A stretch of DNA of 64,000 nucleotides from an uncultured Ruminococcus sp. (GTDB taxonomy: Bacteria; Bacillota; Clostridia; Lachnospirales; Lachnospiraceae): contig UQKK01000003.1 in assembly GCA_900541505.1 (NCBI GenBank), positions 1 to 64,000 of the forward strand, in the 5' to 3' direction. Below are positions 27,236 to 35,374 of this stretch, piece by piece. Below the pieces are notes generated by a model. It was given only the letters and a program-made list of their open reading frames with translations. It was not told the origin of the DNA and did not search any database. The position numbers were made by a program, and so were the translations under genes. Positions within the stretch are counted from its first letter, which is position 1; the number at the start of each line of letters is the position of its first letter.

Positions 27236-28027
27236 ATGGAACATTTGAGTGTTGCCATCGCTGATGATAATCAGAGAATCCTGGACTTGATGGAAGAGAT
27301 TATCAACATGGACAAGGAATTGAATGTGGTGGGCAAGGCAAAGAATGGTGAAGAGATGTGTCAGATCATCAGGAATAAACAGCCGGATGTCGTTCTTCTT
27401 GACCTGATAATGCCGAAGATGGATGGACTGACCGTGATGGAACGTGTCAGCCAGGACAAAATGGTGAATAAGCGGCCCTATTTTATTGTCGTAACAGCGG
27501 TCGGGCAGGAAAAAATCACAGAAGATGCCTTCAACAAAGGCGCAAATTACTACATCATGAAGCCGTTTAACAACGAGATGTTGTTGAACCGGATAAAATC
27601 CGTCAGAAAAATGTTCCGAAATTTTGAGAAAAAAACTGAAGATACGAAGGGAGAATCGGAAGTACACAAGGAGGATTTGGAGAACCGTGTCACCAATATG
27701 CTGCACGAGATTGGAATCCCCGCCCACATCAAGGGTTATCATTACCTGCGTGATGCCATCATCATGGCGGTGGATGACATGGATGTCCTGAACGCCATCA
27801 CGAAAGTACTCTATCCGACAGTGGCGAAGAAATACCAGACAACCTCCAGCAGAGTGGAGCGCGCTATCCGCCATGCCATTGAGGTGGCGTGGAACAGAGG
27901 AAAATTGGATACCCTGGATGAACTGTTCGGCTATACTGTGAGCACGGGCAAGGGAAAACCGACCAATTCCGAGTTTATCGCGCTGATTGCCGATACCATC
28001 CAACTGGAGTACAAACACAGGAATTGA
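27236..28027 (+). CDS. spo0A: Sporulation master regulator Spo0A
   Basis: 263 aa: receiver domain with phosphorylated Asp56 (VVLLDLIMP), Asp10/11 and Lys of KPF, then the C-terminal Spo0A DNA-binding domain with HIKGYHYLRDAI and the recognition helix TTSSRVERAIRHAIEVAWNRGK. It starts sporulation and stationary-phase programmes. Clostridia usually lack the Spo0F/Spo0B relay and phosphorylate Spo0A directly by orphan kinases; none of those is in this window. AAAGGAGAGAAGGAG lies before the ATG. Confidence 0.97.
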   Translation: MEHLSVAIADDNQRILDLMEEIINMDKELNVVGKAKNGEEMCQIIRNKQPDVVLLDLIMPKMDGLTVMERVSQDKMVNKRPYFIVVTAVGQEKITEDAFNKGANYYIMKPFNNEMLLNRIKSVRKMFRNFEKKTEDTKGESEVHKEDLENRVTNMLHEIGIPAHIKGYHYLRDAIIMAVDDMDVLNAITKVLYPTVAKKYQTTSSRVERAIRHAIEVAWNRGKLDTLDELFGYTVSTGKGKPTNSEFIALIADTIQLEYKHRN

Positions 28028-28055
28028 CATGCGAAGAGTACTGAGGAATTAAATC

Positions 28056-28084
28056 TTTTCATTACAGGGAAAATGAGGTATAAT
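28056..28084 (+). promoter_or_regulatory. Sigma-A promoter of glgA
   Basis: TTTTCA (28056-28061), 17 bp, TATAAT (28079-28084), 50 bp upstream of the glgA ATG. Confidence 0.6.
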
Positions 28085-28134
28085 GGACTACAATAGAGAT
28101 TGTTCTTTAAATACCTTGAAGCGGAGGGGAAAAG

Positions 28135-29583
28135 ATGAAAAACATTTTATTTGCATCTTCGGAATGTGTGCCTTTTATCAAGACAGGCGGTCTTGCGGAT
28201 GTTGTAGGGTCGCTGCCGAAATATTTTGACAGGAAGAAATATGATACCCGTGTTGTGCTGCCCAAATACAGCTGTATGAAGCAGGAGTGGAAGGATAAGT
28301 TAGAATATGTGAACCATTTCTACATGAACATCGCGGGGCAGGACCAGTACGTGGGCATCCTCAAATACGTACAGGATAAGATTACCTTTTATTTTATTGA
28401 TAATGAGCACTACTTCAGCGGATTTGCGCCCTATGACGGAGATCCCAAGTGGAACATTGAGAAATTCGCCTTTTTCTCAAAAGCAGTGCTGAGTATCCTT
28501 CCGGTCATTGATTTCCGCCCGGACCTCATCCACTGTCACGACTGGCAGACAGGTCTGATACCTGTATATCTCGATAATTTCCGTTATATGGGAGAGTACT
28601 ACCGTGGAATCAAGACGATTATGACGATACATAACCTGAAGTTCCAGGGTGTGTGGGATACGAAGACGGTGCGGGAGATTACAGGGCTTCCGGAGTACTA
28701 TTTCGTGCCGGACAAGATGGAGGCGTACAAGGATGCAAACCTCTTAAAAGGCGGTATCGTCTATGCCGATAAGGTGACGACAGTCAGTCAGACCTATGCT
28801 GAGGAGATAAAGACTCCGTTCTTCGGAGAGGGGCTGGACGGGCTGATGGCTGCCAGGTCCAATGACCTTTGCGGTATTGTGAATGGTCTGGATTATGAGG
28901 ACTACTCCCCGTTTTTGGACAACCGGATTGCCAAGAAATTTACGGTAGACACCTTCCGGAAAAATAAAGTCGCGAACAAGCTGGCGCTGCAGGAGGAACT
29001 GGGACTTGAGAAGGATTCCCACGTGATGATGATTGGCATCGTCTCCCGTCTGACAGACCAGAAGGGCTTTGATTTGATAGCCTATGTGATGGATGAACTG
29101 TGCCAGGACGCTGTGCAGATTGTGGCGCTTGGAACAGGAGAAGTAAGATATGAAAATATGTTCCGCCATTTCGCCTGGAAGTATTCGGGGAAGGTTTCAG
29201 CGAATATCTATTATTCCGATGAACTTTCCCACAAGATTTACGCATCCTGCGATGCGTTCCTTATGCCATCGCTGTTCGAGCCATGCGGCTTGAGCCAGTT
29301 GATGAGTTTAAGATACGGAACACTTCCCATCGTAAGGGAAACCGGCGGACTCAAAGATACAGTGGAACCGTACAATGAGTACGAGAAGACGGGCACGGGA
29401 TTCAGCTTTGCCAATTACAACGCCCATGAGATGCTCAATACCATCCGCTATGCGGAGCACATCTACTATGACAAGAAGAGAGACTGGAATAAGATTGTAG
29501 AGCGCGCCATGGAGAAGGATTTCTCCTGGAAAAATTCCGCAAGGCAGTATGAAGATTTGTACAAGAGCCTCATCGGCGAATAG
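28135..29583 (+). CDS. glgA: Glycogen synthase (ADP-glucose type, GT5)
   Basis: 482 aa. Transfers glucose from ADP-glucose to glycogen chains. The N-terminal KTGGLADVVGSLPK motif (about 17-30) binds ADP-glucose. HCHDWQTGLIP, and the C-terminal SLFEPCGLSQLMSLRYG box, are conserved. The genes for ADP-glucose pyrophosphorylase and branching enzyme are not in this window. GGAGGGG lies five bases before the ATG. Confidence 0.95.
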   Translation: MKNILFASSECVPFIKTGGLADVVGSLPKYFDRKKYDTRVVLPKYSCMKQEWKDKLEYVNHFYMNIAGQDQYVGILKYVQDKITFYFIDNEHYFSGFAPYDGDPKWNIEKFAFFSKAVLSILPVIDFRPDLIHCHDWQTGLIPVYLDNFRYMGEYYRGIKTIMTIHNLKFQGVWDTKTVREITGLPEYYFVPDKMEAYKDANLLKGGIVYADKVTTVSQTYAEEIKTPFFGEGLDGLMAARSNDLCGIVNGLDYEDYSPFLDNRIAKKFTVDTFRKNKVANKLALQEELGLEKDSHVMMIGIVSRLTDQKGFDLIAYVMDELCQDAVQIVALGTGEVRYENMFRHFAWKYSGKVSANIYYSDELSHKIYASCDAFLMPSLFEPCGLSQLMSLRYGTLPIVRETGGLKDTVEPYNEYEKTGTGFSFANYNAHEMLNTIRYAEHIYYDKKRDWNKIVERAMEKDFSWKNSARQYEDLYKSLIGE

Positions 29584-29606
29584 CAGCAGATTCCCATATC
29601 CCGCGC

Positions 29607-29628
29607 CAAGACTCGCAGGCGAGTCTTG
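29607..29628. repeat. Perfect 10-bp inverted repeat after glgA
   Basis: CAAGACTCGC (29607-29616), AG, GCGAGTCTTG (29619-29628). There is no T-tract on either side, so it is not a classical intrinsic terminator. It lies between the glgA stop and metF. Confidence 0.55.
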
Positions 29629-29666
29629 AAAACAGAAGAGAAAACGACAGCGTTTAGGAGACTTAC

Positions 29667-30542
29667 ATGAAGATTATTGACAGATTAAGAGAAGAGAAGA
29701 TTCACATCTCCTTTGAGGTATTTCCTCCGAAGACAGATGATGGATTTGAAAAAGTACTGACAGCCACCGATAAGATAGCGGAACTGAACCCGGCATTCAT
29801 CAGTGTGACTTACGGCGCCGGGGGCGGTACGAGCAAGAATACGGCAAAGATTGCTTCCCACATCCGGGAAGATTTAAAGGTAGAGAGCCTGGCGCATTTA
29901 ACCTGCGTCTCCTCGACGAAAGAGGAGGTGCGCCAGGTCATCGGCAATCTAAAAGAACTCGGCATTGAGAATATCCTCGCCCTGCGCGGGGATATTCCTG
30001 CGGGTATGCAGTTCCCATCCGGGGAGCGGTTCCATTACGCCTACGAGCTGGTGCAGGAGATTAAAAAGCACGGCGATTTTTGTATCGGAGCGGCGTGCTA
30101 TCCGGAGGGACATGTGGAGAATGAGCACAAGGTGGACGATATCAAGTATCTGAAACAGAAGGTGGACTGCGGTGTGGATTTTCTGACGACCCAGATGTTT
30201 TTTGACAATGACATCCACTATAATTTCCTGTACCGCATCCGTGAGGCGGGGATTACAGTTCCGGTGCTGCCGGGCATCATGCCCATCACCAGCGCCGCCC
30301 AGATGAAGCGCAGCCAGGAACTCTCCGGTACTGTTTTCCCGCGCAGATTCTTATCCATCCTCGACCGCTTCGGCGGTTCCCCGGAGGCGATGAAGCAGGC
30401 GGGTATCGCCTATGCCACGGACCAGATTATCGACCTGCTCGCCAACGGCGTGAGAAACATCCACATATACTCGATGAATAAACCGGAGATTGCGGCGGCT
30501 ATCATGCGGAATTTATCTGAGATTGTAAAATGCCAGGGGTGA
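29667..30542 (+). CDS. metF: Methylenetetrahydrofolate reductase
   Basis: 291-aa FAD-dependent enzyme that makes 5-methyl-THF, the methyl donor for MetH. The sequence shows SFEVFPPKTDDGFE (about 11-24), SVTYGAGGG, the ALRGD loop and TTQMFFDN, all conserved. Four bases separate it from the MetH reactivation gene, and metH follows, so this is a complete 5-methyl-THF to methionine module. AGGAG lies six bases before the ATG. Confidence 0.95.
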   Translation: MKIIDRLREEKIHISFEVFPPKTDDGFEKVLTATDKIAELNPAFISVTYGAGGGTSKNTAKIASHIREDLKVESLAHLTCVSSTKEEVRQVIGNLKELGIENILALRGDIPAGMQFPSGERFHYAYELVQEIKKHGDFCIGAACYPEGHVENEHKVDDIKYLKQKVDCGVDFLTTQMFFDNDIHYNFLYRIREAGITVPVLPGIMPITSAAQMKRSQELSGTVFPRRFLSILDRFGGSPEAMKQAGIAYATDQIIDLLANGVRNIHIYSMNKPEIAAAIMRNLSEIVKCQG

Positions 30543-30546
30543 CGGG

Positions 30547-31194
30547 ATGGACAGGAAAGTCAGAGAGACCATACGGTACCTGGGATTTGGCAGAAATGCG
30601 GTAGATGAACAGACCCTCGCCATGATTTCAGATTCCTTTGGGAATTTGGAACAGGCTGCGAGCCCGAAATCCATCTATCGTATTTTTGATTTCAGCCAAA
30701 TGAGCGACACGGAAATGATGGCGGGAAATGTAAAGATTATAAGCAGGAATCTGGGGAAAAATCTGAGAGGATGTGCATCCGTCATTCTCTTTGGCGCCAC
30801 TCTGGGGATTGAGGTGGACCGCCTCATCGCCAGATATTCCCGGCTTGATATGGCAAAGGCAGTCACGCTGCAGGCGTGTGCTGCCGCGCTTTTAGAGGAG
30901 TACTGCGATACATGCCAGAGAGCCATAGGGGAGAAACTGAAAGAAGAAGGGAAATTTCTGCGCCCCCGTTTCAGCCCCGGATATGGGGATTTTGATATTT
31001 CCTATCAGGAGCCGATTATGCGGATGTTAGACTGCGCCAAGACTATCGGGCTGACCATGACGGACAGCTACATGATGACGCCGACAAAATCTGTCACAGC
31101 GTTGATTGGAGTCAGCCTGACTGAGGAGAACTGCCACATCAAGGGCTGCGAATCCTGCGGGAAGAAAGACTGCGCATACAGGCGGGACGCATAA
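30547..31194 (+). CDS. Stand-alone cobalamin methionine synthase reactivation domain protein
   Basis: 215 aa related to the C-terminal activation (AdoMet-binding) domain of long MetH. The diagnostic segment LRPRFSPGYGDFDISYQ is present (about residues 138-154), followed by MTDSYMMTPTKSVTALIGVS. A C-terminal cluster CHIKGCESCGKKDCAYR holds five cysteines and could bind metal. The metH gene directly downstream lacks this domain, so the function is probably reductive reactivation of cob(II)alamin in trans. Long MetH uses flavodoxin for this; the electron donor here is unknown. Confidence 0.87.
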   Translation: MDRKVRETIRYLGFGRNAVDEQTLAMISDSFGNLEQAASPKSIYRIFDFSQMSDTEMMAGNVKIISRNLGKNLRGCASVILFGATLGIEVDRLIARYSRLDMAKAVTLQACAAALLEEYCDTCQRAIGEKLKEEGKFLRPRFSPGYGDFDISYQEPIMRMLDCAKTIGLTMTDSYMMTPTKSVTALIGVSLTEENCHIKGCESCGKKDCAYRRDA

Positions 31195-31234
31195 GAAAAG
31201 ACGAAAGATACAGACAGAATAGAAAGGGCATACT

Positions 31235-33628
31235 ATGATACGTAAACGTTTGGGAAAGGAACTGCTGTTTTTTGACGGAGGGATGGGGACGCTTCTGCAG
31301 GAAGAAGGGCTTCTGCCCGGAGAACTGCCGGAGACGTGGAATATCCGCCGCCCGGAGGCAGTGAGGAAGATTCACCGTACCTATATCGAGGCGGGCAGTG
31401 ATATCATACTGACCAACACATTCGGGGCGAATGCTCTGAAGTTCCACGATGAGGCGGTTTCCTTAAAAGAAATCATCGCCGCGGCGGTGAAGCAGGCGAA
31501 AGAGGCGGTGAAGGAGGCTGCGCCGGGACATAAAATTTACACGGCGCTGGATGTGGGACCGACCGGGAAGCTTCTAAAGCCCATGGGAGATTTAGAGTTT
31601 GAGAGAGCTTATGAGGCGTTTAAGGAAGCCATCCTATATGGCGCTGAGGCAGGGGTGGACTGTATCCACATCGAGACCATGAGCGACACTTACGAGCTGA
31701 AGGCGGCAGTGCTGGCGGCAAAGGAAAATACAGACCTCCCGGTCTTTGCCACCACCATTTTTGACGAGAGAGGGAAGCTTCTGACCGGGGCAGATGTGCC
31801 CGCGGTGGTCGCGCTTCTCGAAGGGCTCAAGGTGGATGCCCTGGGCATCAACTGCGGCATGGGACCGGGGCAGATGCTGCCGGTGCTGGAGGAGATTCTT
31901 GCCTATACCTCTCTCCCGGTCATCGTAAAGCCCAATGCCGGACTGCCTAAGCAAAAGGATGGGAAGACCTTCTATGATGTGAATCCGCAAGAATTTGCGG
32001 AAATCATGGAGGATATTGTCAAAAAGGGCGCGGCGGTGGTCGGCGGCTGCTGCGGAACCACACCGGAACATATCCGGGCGATGACACAGCACTTAAAAGA
32101 GCGGACCGTAAAACCGGTGGAGAAGAAGAATTTCACGGTGGTGTCCTCCTACGGGCAGGCAGTCTTTCTGGGGGAGGGCACCAAAATCATCGGAGAGCGC
32201 ATCAACCCCACGGGAAAGAAGAAATTCAAACAGGCGTTAAAAGACCACGATTTGGACTATATTTTAAAGGAAGGCATCATGCAGCAGGACAAAGGCGCCC
32301 ATATTTTGGATGTGAATGTGGGACTGCCGGATATCGATGAACCGGCGATGATGCGGGAAGTGGTGGAGGAGCTGCAGAGTGTCACCAGCCTTCCTTTGCA
32401 GATTGACACGGTGGACATCCGGGCGTTGGAGACTGCGCTTCGCATCTATAATGGAAAGGCGATGGTCAATTCCGTCAGCGGAAAGCAGGAATCCATGGAC
32501 GCCGTCTTCCCTCTGATTGCCAGATACGGCGGTGTGGTAATCGGTCTGACCCTGGATGAAAAGGGAATCCCGGCAACGGCAGAGGGAAGAGTGGAGATTG
32601 CCAAGAAAATCATTCGTGAGGCGGCAAAGTATGGGATTGAAAAGAAAGATATTGTCATCGATGCACTGGCGATGACTATCAGTTCCGAGCCGGAAGGCGC
32701 GGTGGTGACCCTGGAAACACTGCGAAGGCTGCGGGATGAACTGAAGGTCAATACTGTGCTGGGGGTTTCCAATATCTCCTTCGGACTTCCCAGCCGCCCG
32801 GTCATCAACGCGGCGTTTTATACCATGGCGATGGCAAACGGGTTGAGCGCCGGTATCATCAATCCCGCTTCTGAGGATATGATGAAATCCTGGTATGCCT
32901 ATCATGCGCTGATGAATCTGGATGCCAACTGCGAGGGGTATATCAGCAGATATGCCAATACCCCTCAGACACAGGGAGTGGCATCTCCTTCCGGCACAGA
33001 GCAGATGACACTGAAAGCGGCCATCGAAAAAGGTCTGAAAGAGGAGGCGCATGGGATTGCTTCCGCTCTCCTTGAGACAGAAGCGCCTCTTGACATCATC
33101 AATCAGTACATGATTCCGGCGCTGGATAATGTGGGGAAGGGCTTTGAGAAAGGCACCGTCTTTCTGCCCCAGCTTCTCATGAGCGCGGAGGCGGCAAAGA
33201 GCGCGTTCGCGGTATTGAAAGAGAAGATTGCCGCAGGCGGTGAGACCGGGGAGAAGAAAGAAAAGATTGTGCTCGCCACGGTCAAGGGTGACATCCACGA
33301 CATCGGAAAGAACATCGTGAAGGTGCTGCTGGAGAATTACAGCTTTGATGTGATTGATTTGGGGAAAGATGTGCCTCCGGAGCGGATTGTGGAGGAAGTG
33401 CTCGCCCGGGATATCCGTCTGGTGGGATTGAGTGCGCTGATGACGACCACTGTGGTGAGTATGGAAGAGACCATCGCTCTCTTAAGGAAAAAGGCACCGT
33501 CCTGCAAGGTGATGGTGGGAGGTGCGGTCTTAAATCAGGACTACGCCGATATGATAGGGGCGGATTTCTATGGAAAGGACGCTATGCAGTCCGTCTACTA
33601 CGCGCAGAAGCTCTTTGGAAAATCATAG
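31235..33628 (+). CDS. metH: Cobalamin-dependent methionine synthase, short form
   Basis: 797 aa. The N-terminal homocysteine methyltransferase domain has zinc ligands Cys207, Cys272 and Cys273 (INCGMG, GGCCGTT). A pterin-binding (methyl-THF) domain follows (about 310-580, GERINPTGKKKFK). Next comes the B12-binding cap and Rossmann domain with DxHxxG: Asp686, His688 (cobalt ligand) and Gly691. The chain stops there, about 350 residues shorter than E. coli MetH. The missing activation domain is the separate gene just upstream. AAAGGG precedes the ATG. Confidence 0.94.
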   Translation: MIRKRLGKELLFFDGGMGTLLQEEGLLPGELPETWNIRRPEAVRKIHRTYIEAGSDIILTNTFGANALKFHDEAVSLKEIIAAAVKQAKEAVKEAAPGHKIYTALDVGPTGKLLKPMGDLEFERAYEAFKEAILYGAEAGVDCIHIETMSDTYELKAAVLAAKENTDLPVFATTIFDERGKLLTGADVPAVVALLEGLKVDALGINCGMGPGQMLPVLEEILAYTSLPVIVKPNAGLPKQKDGKTFYDVNPQEFAEIMEDIVKKGAAVVGGCCGTTPEHIRAMTQHLKERTVKPVEKKNFTVVSSYGQAVFLGEGTKIIGERINPTGKKKFKQALKDHDLDYILKEGIMQQDKGAHILDVNVGLPDIDEPAMMREVVEELQSVTSLPLQIDTVDIRALETALRIYNGKAMVNSVSGKQESMDAVFPLIARYGGVVIGLTLDEKGIPATAEGRVEIAKKIIREAAKYGIEKKDIVIDALAMTISSEPEGAVVTLETLRRLRDELKVNTVLGVSNISFGLPSRPVINAAFYTMAMANGLSAGIINPASEDMMKSWYAYHALMNLDANCEGYISRYANTPQTQGVASPSGTEQMTLKAAIEKGLKEEAHGIASALLETEAPLDIINQYMIPALDNVGKGFEKGTVFLPQLLMSAEAAKSAFAVLKEKIAAGGETGEKKEKIVLATVKGDIHDIGKNIVKVLLENYSFDVIDLGKDVPPERIVEEVLARDIRLVGLSALMTTTVVSMEETIALLRKKAPSCKVMVGGAVLNQDYADMIGADFYGKDAMQSVYYAQKLFGKS

Positions 33629-33645
33629 CAGGCTTTATGCAGATT

Positions 33646-33682
33646 CACCCGGGGTTGCATAAGGTTTGCCGGGTGTATGGGT
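33646..33682 (+). terminator. Probable intrinsic terminator of the met operon
   Basis: CACCCGG (33646-33652) pairs with CCGGGTG (33669-33675), followed by TATGGGTTTTT. The loop is 16 nt. Confidence 0.6.
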
Positions 33683-33722
33683 TTTTATACAACAGATTGG
33701 GCTATTTTCTGCGTCCGGCGTG

Positions 33723-33751
33723 TTGACAATGTTTTAACAGGGCGTTATATT
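33723..33751 (+). promoter_or_regulatory. Sigma-A promoter of the [FeFe] hydrogenase gene
   Basis: TTGACA (33723-33728; perfect), 17 bp, TATATT (33746-33751), 70 bp before the ATG. Confidence 0.78.
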
Positions 33752-33820
33752 TGTTAGAGGAAAAATACAAGGAAACATATGCCTTAGGGCATAGGAGAGA
33801 AATCAGGAGGATGAATATCT

Positions 33821-35332
33821 ATGATGAGAGGATTGCAGACCCCGGTCAGAGCGATTCGCAGACGGGTGTTTACAGAGGTTGCCAAATTAGGGTTCAAGGC
33901 TGACGCTAAGACTTTGCTGGATGATATGGAGGCGATTCCTTACGAAATCGTCAATGATGATACACAGAAATACAGAGAGAGCACCTATCGTTCCCGCGCC
34001 ATCGTGAGGGAGCGTTTAAGGCTGGCGATGGGACTTTCCCTGCGCCCGGAGAACAAACCGGTCCATCTGACTGCCGGCGTGGAGGCGAGCAACATTTCTG
34101 AAAAATACTATGAGCCGCCGCTTATGCAGGTGATTCCTTCCGCGTGTGAGAGCTGCGAGGAGAATAAATATGAGGTGAGCAACGTCTGCAAAGGCTGTCT
34201 GGCACACCCCTGCCAGGAGGTCTGTCCCAAGGGAGCCATTTCCATGGTGAATGGACGCTCCTATATCGACCAGGAGAAGTGTATCAAGTGTGGAAGATGT
34301 AAGTCCGTCTGCCCGTATGATGCCATCGCGAAAAAAGAGCGTCCCTGCCAGAAAGCGTGCGGGGTGAACGCCATTATTTCCGACAAATACGGACGTGCTT
34401 TTATCGACAATGACAAATGCGTTTCCTGCGGAATGTGTATGGTAAGCTGTCCGTTTGGAGCGATTTCCGATAAATCCCAGATTTTCCAGCTGGCGCGTGC
34501 GCTCTCCGAGGGCGAGGAGATTGTAGCGGAGATTGCGCCTGCCTTTGTAGGACAGTTTGGAAAGAACATCACGCCGAGAAACATCAAGGCAGCCCTTCGG
34601 GAACTGGGATTCTCGGAAGTGTATGAAGTGGCTCTGGGCGCGGATATCGGTGCTATCGCGGAGGCACATCACTATGTGGAGAAGGTAGTGACAGGGGAAC
34701 TGCCCTTCCTTTTGACCTCTTGCTGTCCGTCCTGGGCGGTGATGGCGAAGAAATTCTTCCCGGATGTCATTGACCAGATTTCCCAGGAACTCACCCCTAT
34801 GGTGGCGACAGCCAGGACCATCAAACAGGAGCATCCCAACGCGAAGGTGGTCTTCCTCGGACCTTGCGCGTCCAAGAAATTAGAGGCTTCCAGAAGAAGC
34901 GTGAGAAGTGATGTGGATTTTGTCGTGACCTTTGAGGAGATGCAGGCGATGTTTGACGCCAAAGGCATCGATTTGACGAAGTATGAGGCAGAGTCTTCCT
35001 TCCACGACGCGACCGGAGCAGGGCGTGGTTATGGCTGCGCAGGCGGTGTCGCGGAAGCTATTGAGAAATGTATCAATGAATATTATCCGGACGTGCAGGT
35101 CAACATTGAGCACGCCGAGGGTCTGGCAGAGTGTAAGAAAATTTTGACGCTCGCCAAGGCAGGACGCATGAACGGGTGTCTGATTGAAGGTATGGGTTGT
35201 CCGGGCGGATGTATCGCAGGAGCGGGAACCAATATCCCCGTGGCGACAGCGAAGAAGGATTTGGCAGCCTATGTGAAAAATTCCAGCAAGTCGATTCCGG
35301 CAAAAGAGTTGGAAGAGATTGAACTGAAATAA
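33821..35332 (+). CDS. Monomeric [FeFe] hydrogenase
   Basis: 503 aa. The N-terminal part has a Cys-rich region with CESC (109-112) and CKGCLAHPCQEVC (123-135). It also has ferredoxin-type 4Fe-4S motifs CIKCGRCKSVC and CVSCGMCMVSC. The H-cluster domain carries L1 TSCCPSW (299-305), L2 GPCASKKLEA (347-356) and L3 EGMGCPGGCIAGAG (456-469). All four cysteines for the [4Fe-4S]-2Fe site are present. No HydB/HydC electron-bifurcation partners or HydEFG maturases lie nearby. The replacement of P-G-W by P-S-W in L1 suggests a group B-like enzyme rather than the classic ferredoxin hydrogenase (inference). AGGAGG lies 10 bases before the ATG. Confidence 0.92.
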   Translation: MMRGLQTPVRAIRRRVFTEVAKLGFKADAKTLLDDMEAIPYEIVNDDTQKYRESTYRSRAIVRERLRLAMGLSLRPENKPVHLTAGVEASNISEKYYEPPLMQVIPSACESCEENKYEVSNVCKGCLAHPCQEVCPKGAISMVNGRSYIDQEKCIKCGRCKSVCPYDAIAKKERPCQKACGVNAIISDKYGRAFIDNDKCVSCGMCMVSCPFGAISDKSQIFQLARALSEGEEIVAEIAPAFVGQFGKNITPRNIKAALRELGFSEVYEVALGADIGAIAEAHHYVEKVVTGELPFLLTSCCPSWAVMAKKFFPDVIDQISQELTPMVATARTIKQEHPNAKVVFLGPCASKKLEASRRSVRSDVDFVVTFEEMQAMFDAKGIDLTKYEAESSFHDATGAGRGYGCAGGVAEAIEKCINEYYPDVQVNIEHAEGLAECKKILTLAKAGRMNGCLIEGMGCPGGCIAGAGTNIPVATAKKDLAAYVKNSSKSIPAKELEEIELK

Positions 35333-35374
35333 TATAAGCGTAAAAGGAAACGAAAGAAACCAGGAGGAGAGAGA

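Noticed and set aside
27200..28030. A 276-codon open frame on the minus strand across spo0A
   Set aside because: It is antisense to a fully conserved gene, has no ribosome site and resembles nothing; it follows from codon bias of spo0A.
29584..29666. SAM or cobalamin riboswitch before the met genes
   Set aside because: The gap is 83 bp and holds only a 10-bp inverted repeat with no aptamer signature.
32264..33298. A 344-codon open frame antisense to metH
   Set aside because: Same reasoning: it mirrors a conserved coding region and has low-quality composition (many His, Arg, Cys).
35333..35374. T-box leader for alaS
   Set aside because: Only 42 bp separate hydrogenase and alaS; no specifier loop or T-box sequence is present.
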